The translations under genes and the position numbers were made by a program. From a virus: DNA of 30,541 nucleotides. The stretch spans positions 1 to 30,541 of the IMG/VR virus record IMGVR_UViG_3300042298_002676, one strand, 5' to 3'. Of the stretch, positions 1 through 9,271 are shown piece by piece. The notes beneath the pieces are model-generated. The model worked only from the letters and a program-made list of their open reading frames with translations. It did not search any database and was not told where the DNA came from. Each line of letters starts with the position of its first letter. Position 1 is the stretch's first letter.

Positions 1-2
1 CA

Positions 3-3000
3 GGAGCTACCCCTATAGTTTTGGAGATGGAAAACCTAGAAGAATTAAATAAATACTTTGAAGATAATAATAATCCAACTAAAGCTTTTATAGATTTTGT
101 AGAAAAAATTAATATAGAGTATCCAACAAACTGGGGATTTGTTCCATGGTCAGAAATGATTTGGGACTACGCTGGAAAATTTGAAGAAGGAGTAAAAAAG
201 GTTCCTTTTTCTTACGATAAAAATCCATTTGCTGGACAATCTACTCCTAGGTATATCCAAAATGGAGTTGGAGATTTAAGTGACTTAAAAGTTAGCATAA
301 GATCCAAGAGAGAGTTCTCATCAGATGAAGTAATCTTAAATGATATTTCAGATGAACAAGTTTATGAAAAGGCTTTTAAAATAAAACTAGCTGGCATTGA
401 AAAAATTGGAGAAAGTATTGTTAGACCACCTATAAACTTTGATTTTGATAGTCAACTGGAATATACCTACAATATTCTTAATCAAAAAACAGCTACAATA
501 AAGTTTTTAGTAGAGCTAGTTGTGTCAGGTGTTACTTATTATGCTAACTATACACTCAATACAGTTAGTGACATCTATGCAGCTGGTCCATTGTATTCTA
601 TTTTTAACATCGCGACAAATAGAACTAACTCGGATGTGCAGTTCAAGTCAAAAACTACAAATGTTAATTATGTTGACAATACTTCAACAACAGCCAGCAA
701 CACAATACATATATCTAATGTGACAGAAGCAAGAGTAAGCTTTGGTCACTTTATTTATTCAAGCACTACACCGCTATATACGATAAGCGGACACAGTACC
801 AGTAACTCTGGATGGATACACCCTAAGGGTCACGCAACCGCAAAGTACTATACAACGAGCTATGCTAACGCTTCTACCTCGACCTTGCCGTCGCCGTACT
901 ATACAATTACAACACCAACTATTTCGAAAATGCAGATCGAGTATGGATCGAGCATGCTTTCTAGTACCCCTTCAATTGGCTATACCTCTGCAGTAAAAAC
1001 CTCTGGCGTCTTAAGGCCATACTCCACCTCATCTGGTACTGCTACCCCATCTTTTAGTATACCTTTTAATTCCCTAGTTGCTTTAGCAAAAGGATTCCCA
1101 CCGGCTCAGTCCTCTCCAACCTATAACGCTTTGGTGTTAAGGAATACCGTCCCAGAAGATGCGTACATAGACCCGGATTACTCTACGCCTGGTTATGGAT
1201 ATAACGGTTATGGTGGTTATGTAAACCATCCACAGTTTAATATAAATTATTTTGTTCCTGGATTAATGATAGATTCAGACATAACAAGTCCTCAATTTTT
1301 TGCTACGCCATCTTATTCTTTATCAAGTACTCCGACAACACTTTCGGTTTACTGGGACCCTTATGCCGTGCCGAGCAATAGAAAATATTCCCTTAATGGT
1401 GTTGGACAAAACAACTACCCGCTTACCGTAGGGGAATGGAAGTATTTTGAAAAAACATCAGCAACACCTGTGTACTTTAGATTGTCTGAAAGAGGAGTTA
1501 TTAAGTCGGAGGAAGACATTGGTGCAAGCTATGAATTATCTGATTCTATTTCTAGTATAGATGTCCATAGATATAACTTTGACTTTAATTTATTAACGCC
1601 AAACAAATACATTGTAAATAATATTTCAGCAATTCCAGCTGATTCATCAGACAACTCATTTGAGGTTTGGACAGATAAAAGTTCAGTTATACCGTACTAC
1701 TCTATAAGTGAAGACGATGATCTCAGAGTGCCTAACACTATGTATGTACCTGCTGATTCTTACAATGAACTAAAGCAGGGGACAGACAATGATGTTTACA
1801 TACCTTCTGTAGTAGTTAGGTCAAGACTAAATACAAAACATAATAAAGACTTTGAATCAGAAATACACACAGGCTGGTATTACCTTAATAACCAAGAAAC
1901 CTATGTATATGCAAGACCAGTGACAGAAAATGTCACCTATACATCCTCTAACCCTTATCATCAGATAGTTTTGTCTGGCCACGCAAAGCAAGGTGCGCCA
2001 GTTATTATAGAATCTTTAAGCAACCCTAGCACTAGCTTGACGCAAGTAGCCTTTATCGATGCTGCGACACCATCAGTTTTCGGTAGTTTTAACACAGAGT
2101 ATTTAGAGGCAAGAAAAAACAATTATTTATACGTTGGTTATAAAAACATTTATGAAGTCTCGGTATATGATCCAATAACAGAATTATATCTTTTAGAAAA
2201 TGGTAGCTCAAATACTGAAAAAATAACAATGCCAGCGGGATCTATGGTGCCTGGCAGAACCTATACGGTAAAATATAAAGTTAGAAATGCTTATTCAGTA
2301 GACAACGAATACCTTGACAGTAATAATAAGTTGAAAACTAAAATATTGTTCCACGCTACTCCAATTACTGGTGACACCAATTACGCAGTCACCTATGAAT
2401 CTACGTTGTTTGATTCGTCTACACCTTCAGGAGTGTATCATTCGCCAATGAAGTCATTGTTAAACGAGGGATTTGTTTATTTGACTGACTCAGTTTATGA
2501 GTATGATAGATTTTTAGCAGAGACAAACCCAGGATATCTAATTGATGACCCGGCTTCTGACTATTCTATATTAACAATAGAAAGTTACGATAAAAACGGA
2601 AACCCAAAACCGTATCAAAAGTATAATATTACATCAAGTCTCTTGTCCGTAGAACCAAGCTCGGTAGAAACAGACAATAACGGCTTTGCTTACGCAAGAG
2701 TAGCTTATTCCGGTGCTACTCCAGCTATCGTAAATAACGCTCCCCTGTACATATCTGGGGTACAAAGTGGGTATAGCATGGCTAACGACTCTGCTACATT
2801 AAACTATTCAATAGTAAAGTCAGAGTCAGGCCTAGATAGTCTCTACGCTGAGGTAGACCCACAGATAATAAAAGCCGATGGAGTAAGTACCTTATCAATA
2901 AAAGGAATGCTGTCCTCTAAAACTAAAGACACTTCTTCTGTTAGGGTTTACTATAGACTGGGTAGAACCTTGTATTCAGCTATAACAAAGCCAACTTATA

Positions 3001-3428
3001 ATTCTGTAGTGTCCTTGGAAGATGGTTCGTTTACCATTGGTCCAATCACGGCACAGTCTTCAGCTACCCCAGGATATTGGTTTGCTGTTGTAGAAACAGA
3101 ATTTAGCTCCAATAATGTGTCATCCCCAGTTACTATATCAGGAGACATAGTACATTGGTTTGAAGATTCGCAAGATGCCATTTTGAATTCATCTGGTCGT
3201 GTTACGTCGGTGCAAGATACGTTTACTGCAAGTGATTTTTCTTTTGTGTCTTCTACCCCAGTTTATAAGATAGATTACTTGACTGGAAACCCAGCTCAAA
3301 AGAGCGCAACACCAAATGTATCTTTGCCAAAATGGTTTAAGATACCAAGATTAACGCAGTATCAGCTGGGTATTCTTGGAAACGATTACTATTCCCTAGA
3401 CAACAACAGACAAATATACCCAAGCTAA
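3..3428 (+). CDS. Large Ser/Thr/Tyr-rich virion protein with Ig-like repeats, 5' end probably outside window
   Basis: Probable tail or adsorption protein of at least 1133 residues. An in-frame ATG lies at 27, but the frame is open to the left edge and the upstream codons read Gly-Ala-Thr-Pro-Ile-Val-Leu-Glu, containing the Ala-Thr-Pro motif that recurs through the protein. The GGAG before the ATG abuts it and is too close for a good ribosome site, so I think the gene begins upstream. Near the C-terminus (about nt 2560-3170) are Ig-like segments; one has the Big_1/invasin-like pattern 'EVDPQIIKADGVSTLSIKG'. A mucin-like stretch (nt 740-1130) is dominated by Ser, Thr, Tyr and Pro, and a Gly/Tyr-rich loop lies near nt 1180-1220. 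Ala/Ser/Thr-Thr-Pro tripeptides occur about 16 times. No enzymatic motif is visible. The virion role rests on size, composition and neighbours. Confidence 0.75.
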   Translation, partial: GATPIVLEMENLEELNKYFEDNNNPTKAFIDFVEKINIEYPTNWGFVPWSEMIWDYAGKFEEGVKKVPFSYDKNPFAGQSTPRYIQNGVGDLSDLKVSIRSKREFSSDEVILNDISDEQVYEKAFKIKLAGIEKIGESIVRPPINFDFDSQLEYTYNILNQKTATIKFLVELVVSGVTYYANYTLNTVSDIYAAGPLYSIFNIATNRTNSDVQFKSKTTNVNYVDNTSTTASNTIHISNVTEARVSFGHFIYSSTTPLYTISGHSTSNSGWIHPKGHATAKYYTTSYANASTSTLPSPYYTITTPTISKMQIEYGSSMLSSTPSIGYTSAVKTSGVLRPYSTSSGTATPSFSIPFNSLVALAKGFPPAQSSPTYNALVLRNTVPEDAYIDPDYSTPGYGYNGYGGYVNHPQFNINYFVPGLMIDSDITSPQFFATPSYSLSSTPTTLSVYWDPYAVPSNRKYSLNGVGQNNYPLTVGEWKYFEKTSATPVYFRLSERGVIKSEEDIGASYELSDSISSIDVHRYNFDFNLLTPNKYIVNNISAIPADSSDNSFEVWTDKSSVIPYYSISEDDDLRVPNTMYVPADSYNELKQGTDNDVYIPSVVVRSRLNTKHNKDFESEIHTGWYYLNNQETYVYARPVTENVTYTSSNPYHQIVLSGHAKQGAPVIIESLSNPSTSLTQVAFIDAATPSVFGSFNTEYLEARKNNYLYVGYKNIYEVSVYDPITELYLLENGSSNTEKITMPAGSMVPGRTYTVKYKVRNAYSVDNEYLDSNNKLKTKILFHATPITGDTNYAVTYESTLFDSSTPSGVYHSPMKSLLNEGFVYLTDSVYEYDRFLAETNPGYLIDDPASDYSILTIESYDKNGNPKPYQKYNITSSLLSVEPSSVETDNNGFAYARVAYSGATPAIVNNAPLYISGVQSGYSMANDSATLNYSIVKSESGLDSLYAEVDPQIIKADGVSTLSIKGMLSSKTKDTSSVRVYYRLGRTLYSAITKPTYNSVVSLEDGSFTIGPITAQSSATPGYWFAVVETEFSSNNVSSPVTISGDIVHWFEDSQDAILNSSGRVTSVQDTFTASDFSFVSSTPVYKIDYLTGNPAQKSATPNVSLPKWFKIPRLTQYQLGILGNDYYSLDNNRQIYPS

Positions 3429-3444
3429 TATAGATGGAACATAG

Positions 3445-6400
3445 ATGAAAAAGTTTACAAACAACATAGAAAACTCAAAAGAAAAAAAGATTAGAACCGG
3501 ATCGGCTTTGCCAGCTAACTCGGTAAATTTAGCATACTTTAAAGTTGATGAAGTAACTCCGGGAAATAGTTTAACTGTAGTAGATTCTTCTTCTTCAATA
3601 AAAGAAAACTTTATTGATTACAAAAACGAACAAGTATCTTTGTTAGCTAATGAAGTTGGAATGTTATTTGATCCGTTATCTGGAAACTCAAAATTTCCAT
3701 CTTCCGATATATACGTGACCAATTATAGAAACAGCCAAAGAAATAACACTAGCTATGTAGACGTAAATATTTTAAATCAAAATATGATTGGCGAAAACTC
3801 AGTATCTGATTATATTTATTCATACTATGTAAGTAGATACTTTACTGTCAAGTCTTTGATGAGTGGAAGTCTAGTACAAAAAGTTTTCTATAATGGCAAA
3901 GAATATTTCGACATTATCAAGACCTCTGAAATACAAAATATTGAAAGAAAAAGAGACTCCATAGACCTGCAAGACATAATGGTCTTGAACCCAGATGGCT
4001 CAGAGTATGTTGATCTTAATGGCAAAAAAAAGTACAGGGTAGTTCTTGAGTCATATAACGAAAAGCAAGTTTCTTTAAGCGAGAGATTGTACAAGATAAT
4101 AGTTTTGTTAGAAGAACCAAACCCAGTAAATTTGTTTTTGTCTTATCCAAAGATTGAATTAGACTCAGATAACTATCTCGTTAACCAATCATTAGCTTAT
4201 AAGGAAAATATAACGCCAATACAATTATTTAATGAAGAGTCGGAAGAAGCTAGCGTAGTAGATTATGGTTCAAAATACGACAATACGTATGCAGTTAAGT
4301 CAACGGAAAGTATACAAAATAAATTTTCTACAGGCGGGGTTTTCGACGATAGAGGCTACAATATTTATGTAAACAAAAAAGCTATAACAGACGACAGAAC
4401 GTACGAAGTTTTTAGTTGGAGAATAGTAGGCAAGATAAATAGAAGCTTTAACTATGCTAACAGACTAGAAGGGCTGCTAGGTAACTCTGCTAGGTCTAGA
4501 GGCGTGGTAAAAGCAGCAGTGATCAAGGCAAATACAAAAGCAAGTTACGTTGATCACCATAAGATTTTTACTAAGTTAAACTTAGACAGTAACCCAATCA
4601 ATATATTTAATTACCTTTTTAAAAATCCAATATCGGAACAAGCAGCTATAGTCCCGACTAGTTTAGACGACTCATATTGGACAGTAGACTTGTCTACTAT
4701 CACGCATGATCAAGTAAAAACTTTTGATTTTTTAATTCTTGTGGTCAACTCTAACACAAACATAGAGCAGTATCAGGCAAAGATAACAACATTCTTAAAC
4801 AATGGTGGCTGTTTATTCGTTGAATTTGAAGGCAATCCTACTCTTTCCGTAAAGTCGATATACCCTATCCCATTAACTGACCTAGTAAGCGGTGCCGCAA
4901 CGTCCGTAACTTATAATAGAAGCACAGATGCAGCCCAGTACCCATACAGCTCAATCAATGAGTACGAAGATAATAGATCGTGGGACATCAGGAGCGAAGT
5001 CTTTGACACGGGCTTCGGTGCTTATGGAAAAATAGCGCAAACAGTCTCAGCTTTTGCTAGTTCAATGAGCGCCTATCAATCAATATCAACAAACGTTGGA
5101 CCAGTTCTAACAGTTAATAAAGTAGGAGCAATTGAATCAGGGGGAGTTAGTGCTGGTACTATCATATCTAACACCGTTTCTATAAACTCAAAAGCTGGAA
5201 CAGATTACATCCAAGGCGGCGCTTTGCCAGAGTCGGCAAGCGTTGGTTCGGTGTTGTTAACCTCTGATGCAGAAGGGCCATTAAAAGTATTCTATAATTC
5301 AATTATAGTTGGTTTGATATCAAAGTACTTTACTTCAGGAAACTCCTCAAATAATTCTTCTAGCACGCTGCTTACACCGGTGCTTATGCACGCTACTGCT
5401 TGGAAAACTTCCTGGGCCATAAACGGTCCAACATCTAATGATGAGTATGACTATAACGACGTTTTAATAAAAAATGATAAATTAGATGAGTATGCTCAGT
5501 TCCAGATAAACAAAGATCAAAACGGAGACTTGTACAGAACTATAGACACAATGTCATACAAAGAAATATTCTTGCAGGATTTCTCTAAATCAGTAGACAA
5601 CTCATATGGGCAATTCTATAATTCATCTAATGATGTTATATCCTATTATATAGAGTTTACTAATGAAACGATTATACCCAAAAATGGAACACGTCTTACG
5701 ACTCCTTTGTCTTCTGGTATAACAACACCATACTACACCTACTCTATATCAGCTACCGAAGCCTTGGGCAGCCCGGTAGTTAAAACTACGACCATGTCCA
5801 TGCCCCTCAATATCCCTGCAACGTTTGGACAATTCTACATTAAAGATAGAATTAACTCTGTCACAAACAACAGAGGCAACCAAACTAGTGCAACAAATGA
5901 CGTACCGTTTAGTTATAGTTATGATTTTAAAACAAGTTATAGAGCGGTCAGAAGCACTGAAGCGTCACTTGCTTTTGATCTTTCTTTTCAAGCTGATTTT
6001 ACATTAAGCCTTCCTATCACTATCAAGAACTTTAAATCAGTTTATGAAAAAGTAGGAACACGAATTAAACCAGGGTCAGATGACCCGGTAGACACTACGT
6101 GGCAATTTGCAAGATCCAAGCAAAGCATATCAGTACAGTCAACATTTGATGTACCCATAACTAGGCTAGGAAGAGGCATGACAAACAAATATGCTTGCGT
6201 CCAAGACTTAATAAACTATAAGGCAATACATGTTACAGGTGACGCACAAGCGGGAAATCATTTTCCATACACTGGAGATATAGACCTTGGAAACACCTAC
6301 AAGCAATACTCCGTAGGCCCAAGAACAGGAGATGTTAATACCGGAAACTACGTACATTATCTTCAATGGACTCTCAAAGCCGCTGGGTATTCAGTTGTAA

Positions 6401-7083
6401 CCGATGGAACATTAGGATCACAAACTGGTGCAGCCTTAACTTCTTTACAAACAAAGGCAGGACTAGCCTATGTAGATCAACAGCTTGATTCTGAAACAAA
6501 GTCTGCGATGGCTTACGTATGGTGCACAAAACTGCATGAAGGTAAGGTAGATGATTATAAAAAACAAATAACAAAGTTTTATGAAAAAAAACCATCTATA
6601 GGCGCTGCAGTCATATCGTATATAGAAGCTGCTATATTAAGTGATCCAGTAGGGTCTGCTGCTACTGGTAGAATACGAAGAATATCATACACTGGCTCTA
6701 TCCCAAGCAAAACTCCAGATAAACTTGTCTGTAATTTTATAGTACAAATACCTGATAGCATTCTTGATAGAACAGATAAAGAAGATATTCTATCAATAAA
6801 AATTTACGCTGGAGCTGCTGATATAACAATATCAAGAATCCAGTTTACTAAAGAAGTATGCAGCCCAACTGCTGGCCTAACTGCTTTCAATACACGACGT
6901 GCAGCAGGTGCAAAAGAAAAAGACCTTATAGACGTAGCGGTTATAGAAGCAGGCGGTGCAAAAAGATTTTTCTTAAATATCAACAATCCTAAAGACAACC
7001 AATATAAATACGTACTGATACAGGCAAGCGGTAGTAAGCTTGGTGGCGCATTTGGACCCAACGCAATGCGGAATGTTTATTGA
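3445..7083 (+). CDS. Large virion protein with GATase-like and peptidoglycan-binding-like domains
   Basis: A 1212-residue protein starting at ATG 3445, behind a GGA six bases upstream. Residues about 354-470 form an alternating beta/alpha segment ('VVKAAVIKAN', 'FDFLILVVNS', then 'FLNNGGCLFVEF') resembling the glutamine-amidotransferase-like or DUF4350 Rossmann fold. I see no catalytic Cys-His-Glu triad in it. Residues about 950-1030 resemble a peptidoglycan-binding (PG_binding_1-type) helical domain: 'YLQWTLKAAGYSVVTDGTLG' followed by a Gln/Thr-rich helix. The rest is beta-rich and unrecognised. It follows the Ig-repeat protein after 16 bases and overlaps the next gene by 11. Cell-wall contact at the tail tip or baseplate is a reasonable inference; there is no sign of a lytic catalytic domain. 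Confidence 0.72.
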   Translation: MKKFTNNIENSKEKKIRTGSALPANSVNLAYFKVDEVTPGNSLTVVDSSSSIKENFIDYKNEQVSLLANEVGMLFDPLSGNSKFPSSDIYVTNYRNSQRNNTSYVDVNILNQNMIGENSVSDYIYSYYVSRYFTVKSLMSGSLVQKVFYNGKEYFDIIKTSEIQNIERKRDSIDLQDIMVLNPDGSEYVDLNGKKKYRVVLESYNEKQVSLSERLYKIIVLLEEPNPVNLFLSYPKIELDSDNYLVNQSLAYKENITPIQLFNEESEEASVVDYGSKYDNTYAVKSTESIQNKFSTGGVFDDRGYNIYVNKKAITDDRTYEVFSWRIVGKINRSFNYANRLEGLLGNSARSRGVVKAAVIKANTKASYVDHHKIFTKLNLDSNPINIFNYLFKNPISEQAAIVPTSLDDSYWTVDLSTITHDQVKTFDFLILVVNSNTNIEQYQAKITTFLNNGGCLFVEFEGNPTLSVKSIYPIPLTDLVSGAATSVTYNRSTDAAQYPYSSINEYEDNRSWDIRSEVFDTGFGAYGKIAQTVSAFASSMSAYQSISTNVGPVLTVNKVGAIESGGVSAGTIISNTVSINSKAGTDYIQGGALPESASVGSVLLTSDAEGPLKVFYNSIIVGLISKYFTSGNSSNNSSSTLLTPVLMHATAWKTSWAINGPTSNDEYDYNDVLIKNDKLDEYAQFQINKDQNGDLYRTIDTMSYKEIFLQDFSKSVDNSYGQFYNSSNDVISYYIEFTNETIIPKNGTRLTTPLSSGITTPYYTYSISATEALGSPVVKTTTMSMPLNIPATFGQFYIKDRINSVTNNRGNQTSATNDVPFSYSYDFKTSYRAVRSTEASLAFDLSFQADFTLSLPITIKNFKSVYEKVGTRIKPGSDDPVDTTWQFARSKQSISVQSTFDVPITRLGRGMTNKYACVQDLINYKAIHVTGDAQAGNHFPYTGDIDLGNTYKQYSVGPRTGDVNTGNYVHYLQWTLKAAGYSVVTDGTLGSQTGAALTSLQTKAGLAYVDQQLDSETKSAMAYVWCTKLHEGKVDDYKKQITKFYEKKPSIGAAVISYIEAAILSDPVGSAATGRIRRISYTGSIPSKTPDKLVCNFIVQIPDSILDRTDKEDILSIKIYAGAADITISRIQFTKEVCSPTAGLTAFNTRRAAGAKEKDLIDVAVIEAGGAKRFFLNINNPKDNQYKYVLIQASGSKLGGAFGPNAMRNVY

Positions 7084-9271
7084 GCAAATAGTATTTCAAA
7101 ATAGTTCAGAAGGCGAAGAAGAGGATTATTTTGAATGGATTACTAAACCAGACCCAGATAAGGTAGTGACTGGTTTCATTGATGTTAAAACAACAAAACA
7201 AGTTTCAAGTTTAACTATTGCAAATACGCCAAGAACAGACAAATTTACTAGTGCAGATTTCTATAAGCTACCTTTGACTGTAACTAGTTTTTACTACAAA
7301 GATGAGGATAATGTCAAAGAAACTTTTGTATATGAAACTGACTCCACAGATAAAATAGAAGCAGGCCAAGCATTAAACCTTACATCAGTTGCTTCACTTA
7401 AAATAAACAATGGAGTTACAAAAGGCTGGGGCGAGATATCACTCGACATTGCTAAAGCAATTGTTTCGCCAACTGAACCACTGGTTATAAGCGAGAAAAA
7501 AGTTGCACCCACAGGGCAGACAACTTCTTCGACAAGCCCATACATAAACTATGTAACATTGGCACAAAGCAAAGAAACCTATAACGGTGCAGATCAAGTA
7601 GACTTAACCTATGATGTTAACATTAGTTCTCTGAGTAGTGAGGCTAGCTACAGTAATGACGTAGTGACCCCAACTTCTCATAAGCATTTATACGCAAGTT
7701 TCCTTCAGCCTAATCAGGCAAAAACGACTAGAGTATCGCCACAGAACAAGAGTAGGATAACCTATCTTGATGGAGTGGTATGCCTCTGTAATGATAGCGG
7801 TCTACCAGTTGGTATGGATGTAAGCCTAGCGTCCACCACTGAGATGAGAGGAATGATTGGTGACTTTAACTCTATCACTAATGTATATTTAGAAAAGAAT
7901 TCTAACTTTGCTTCTGATGGTTTAGTTTACGGTTTTTATGATCTAGCAGCAAAAAAGTTTTTAGGAACAAACATTTCTTATTCAGAATACTTAGAAAAAG
8001 ACGGTGCTCAAAATATTTATATAGCTGTAATGGCAACAGACTATGATGGAAACGTTTTGAATGATGACATGGACTATGCTGGTTTCCAAAGCATACCAAT
8101 CACAAACATAAACGTTCCCAACAAACTTATATGCCCAATATATAATATAAAGTTTAAAAACAAAACAGCCATACAATTACAAAAGCCACAAAGTAGTTTA
8201 AGCAAAAAAAATCCATGGCATGTGGGTGTGTCTTCTGGGTCGTTTACTAAAACATATAAATTAGATTTAGACAAGATATACAATGAAGACATTTTTTGGC
8301 TAAAGCAATATGCGTTGGAAGATGAAAACACCTGTACTGTAAAAGCCTTCTATGACACCACCAACTTCAACAATGTTGGTTGGTCAAAAATACTTGGAAA
8401 ACCATACGTAGACGTTAAACAAGAGACCCCAATCATAATAGACTCTACATCTATTAAGCTAAGACAAATCCCATTTGCCGTTATACATGAGCCATCAGAT
8501 AATCTTTCTTATTTCGCATCGCCAATAAAGCCTTTTGTTTTTGTATATATAAAAAATACAACGACCAATAATTGGGATCTTATTCCTTTTTCAGAAATAG
8601 CATCGTTTAACAATTCTACTGGCTATATAGAATTTAAGTCTGCAGTCGTACCTAACGACATCAGATCTATAAAAGTTGATTATGCTGTTGCCTCTTCTGC
8701 CGTACCAATAAAAGTTTTAGACAAAAAGGACATAAAGTTAAACCCATTTTTGTTTAAAGATGACATACAAATGAACAAGCCAATCTATTTTTATCTAGAG
8801 CCAAGAAGTATTCTTGTAGAAAACTCATCAAGCATACAGGTAGTTAATAATGATAACATTGAAAATGAAAATACCTTAAAGTATACTAAGAATGGTGACA
8901 TTTTTGACCCATCTCATCCAAATTATAATCCATTAAACATCCTATTGTGTACGGTTTATGTATCTGATTATAATTTCATAGACACCTTAAAGGTGGACGA
9001 CTTAAGACTTAAGGGTGGTGGCGTATCCTCGGTTATCCCACTAAAAGAAATACTAGACAACTACCCAGAAGTAAGATCTAACTGGGATATAATGGGCCCA
9101 GACGGATACGCTTATTCTAACGGTGGTTATGTCGTAATCCAACTGCCGGAAAACTTGAAAACTTACATGAGCAATGCTAAAATAAAAGAGACAATAAGCG
9201 CTGCTCTAACAGCTGGTGTGGTTTATGATCTACAAAATTATTCAGGCGAGGATTGGTATAAAACAACATGA
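7073..9271 (+). CDS. Hypothetical virion structural protein
   Basis: A 732-residue beta-rich protein with no family I can name. An earlier in-frame start at 7040 exists, but ATG 7073 is preferred because 'GCGGA' lies just upstream and the overlap with the previous gene is then only 11 bases. The C-terminal part has repeated beta strands and a segment near nt 8985-9260 that alternates charged and hydrophobic residues. The position between two large structural proteins and the ATGA-type overlap with the following gene suggest co-translation in the tail or baseplate operon. It lacks the coiled-coil plus 'WIPI' architecture shared by the next proteins. The Thr-Pro motifs so frequent in the first gene are nearly absent here. 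Confidence 0.7.
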   Translation: MFIEQIVFQNSSEGEEEDYFEWITKPDPDKVVTGFIDVKTTKQVSSLTIANTPRTDKFTSADFYKLPLTVTSFYYKDEDNVKETFVYETDSTDKIEAGQALNLTSVASLKINNGVTKGWGEISLDIAKAIVSPTEPLVISEKKVAPTGQTTSSTSPYINYVTLAQSKETYNGADQVDLTYDVNISSLSSEASYSNDVVTPTSHKHLYASFLQPNQAKTTRVSPQNKSRITYLDGVVCLCNDSGLPVGMDVSLASTTEMRGMIGDFNSITNVYLEKNSNFASDGLVYGFYDLAAKKFLGTNISYSEYLEKDGAQNIYIAVMATDYDGNVLNDDMDYAGFQSIPITNINVPNKLICPIYNIKFKNKTAIQLQKPQSSLSKKNPWHVGVSSGSFTKTYKLDLDKIYNEDIFWLKQYALEDENTCTVKAFYDTTNFNNVGWSKILGKPYVDVKQETPIIIDSTSIKLRQIPFAVIHEPSDNLSYFASPIKPFVFVYIKNTTTNNWDLIPFSEIASFNNSTGYIEFKSAVVPNDIRSIKVDYAVASSAVPIKVLDKKDIKLNPFLFKDDIQMNKPIYFYLEPRSILVENSSSIQVVNNDNIENENTLKYTKNGDIFDPSHPNYNPLNILLCTVYVSDYNFIDTLKVDDLRLKGGGVSSVIPLKEILDNYPEVRSNWDIMGPDGYAYSNGGYVVIQLPENLKTYMSNAKIKETISAALTAGVVYDLQNYSGEDWYKTT

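Noticed and set aside
740-1130. Diversity-generating retroelement variable region
   Set aside because: No template repeat or reverse transcriptase was found in the window and no adenine-specific substitution pattern is visible.
3-3428. Ala-Thr-Pro codons as mobile or bypassed DNA inserts
   Set aside because: The nine-base units use many different synonymous codons and share no flanking DNA sequence, so peptide-level selection explains them better.
6280-6540. Peptidoglycan-binding-like segment read as an endolysin
   Set aside because: No catalytic amidase, muramidase or peptidase motif is present, and the segment is embedded in a 1212-residue structural protein.
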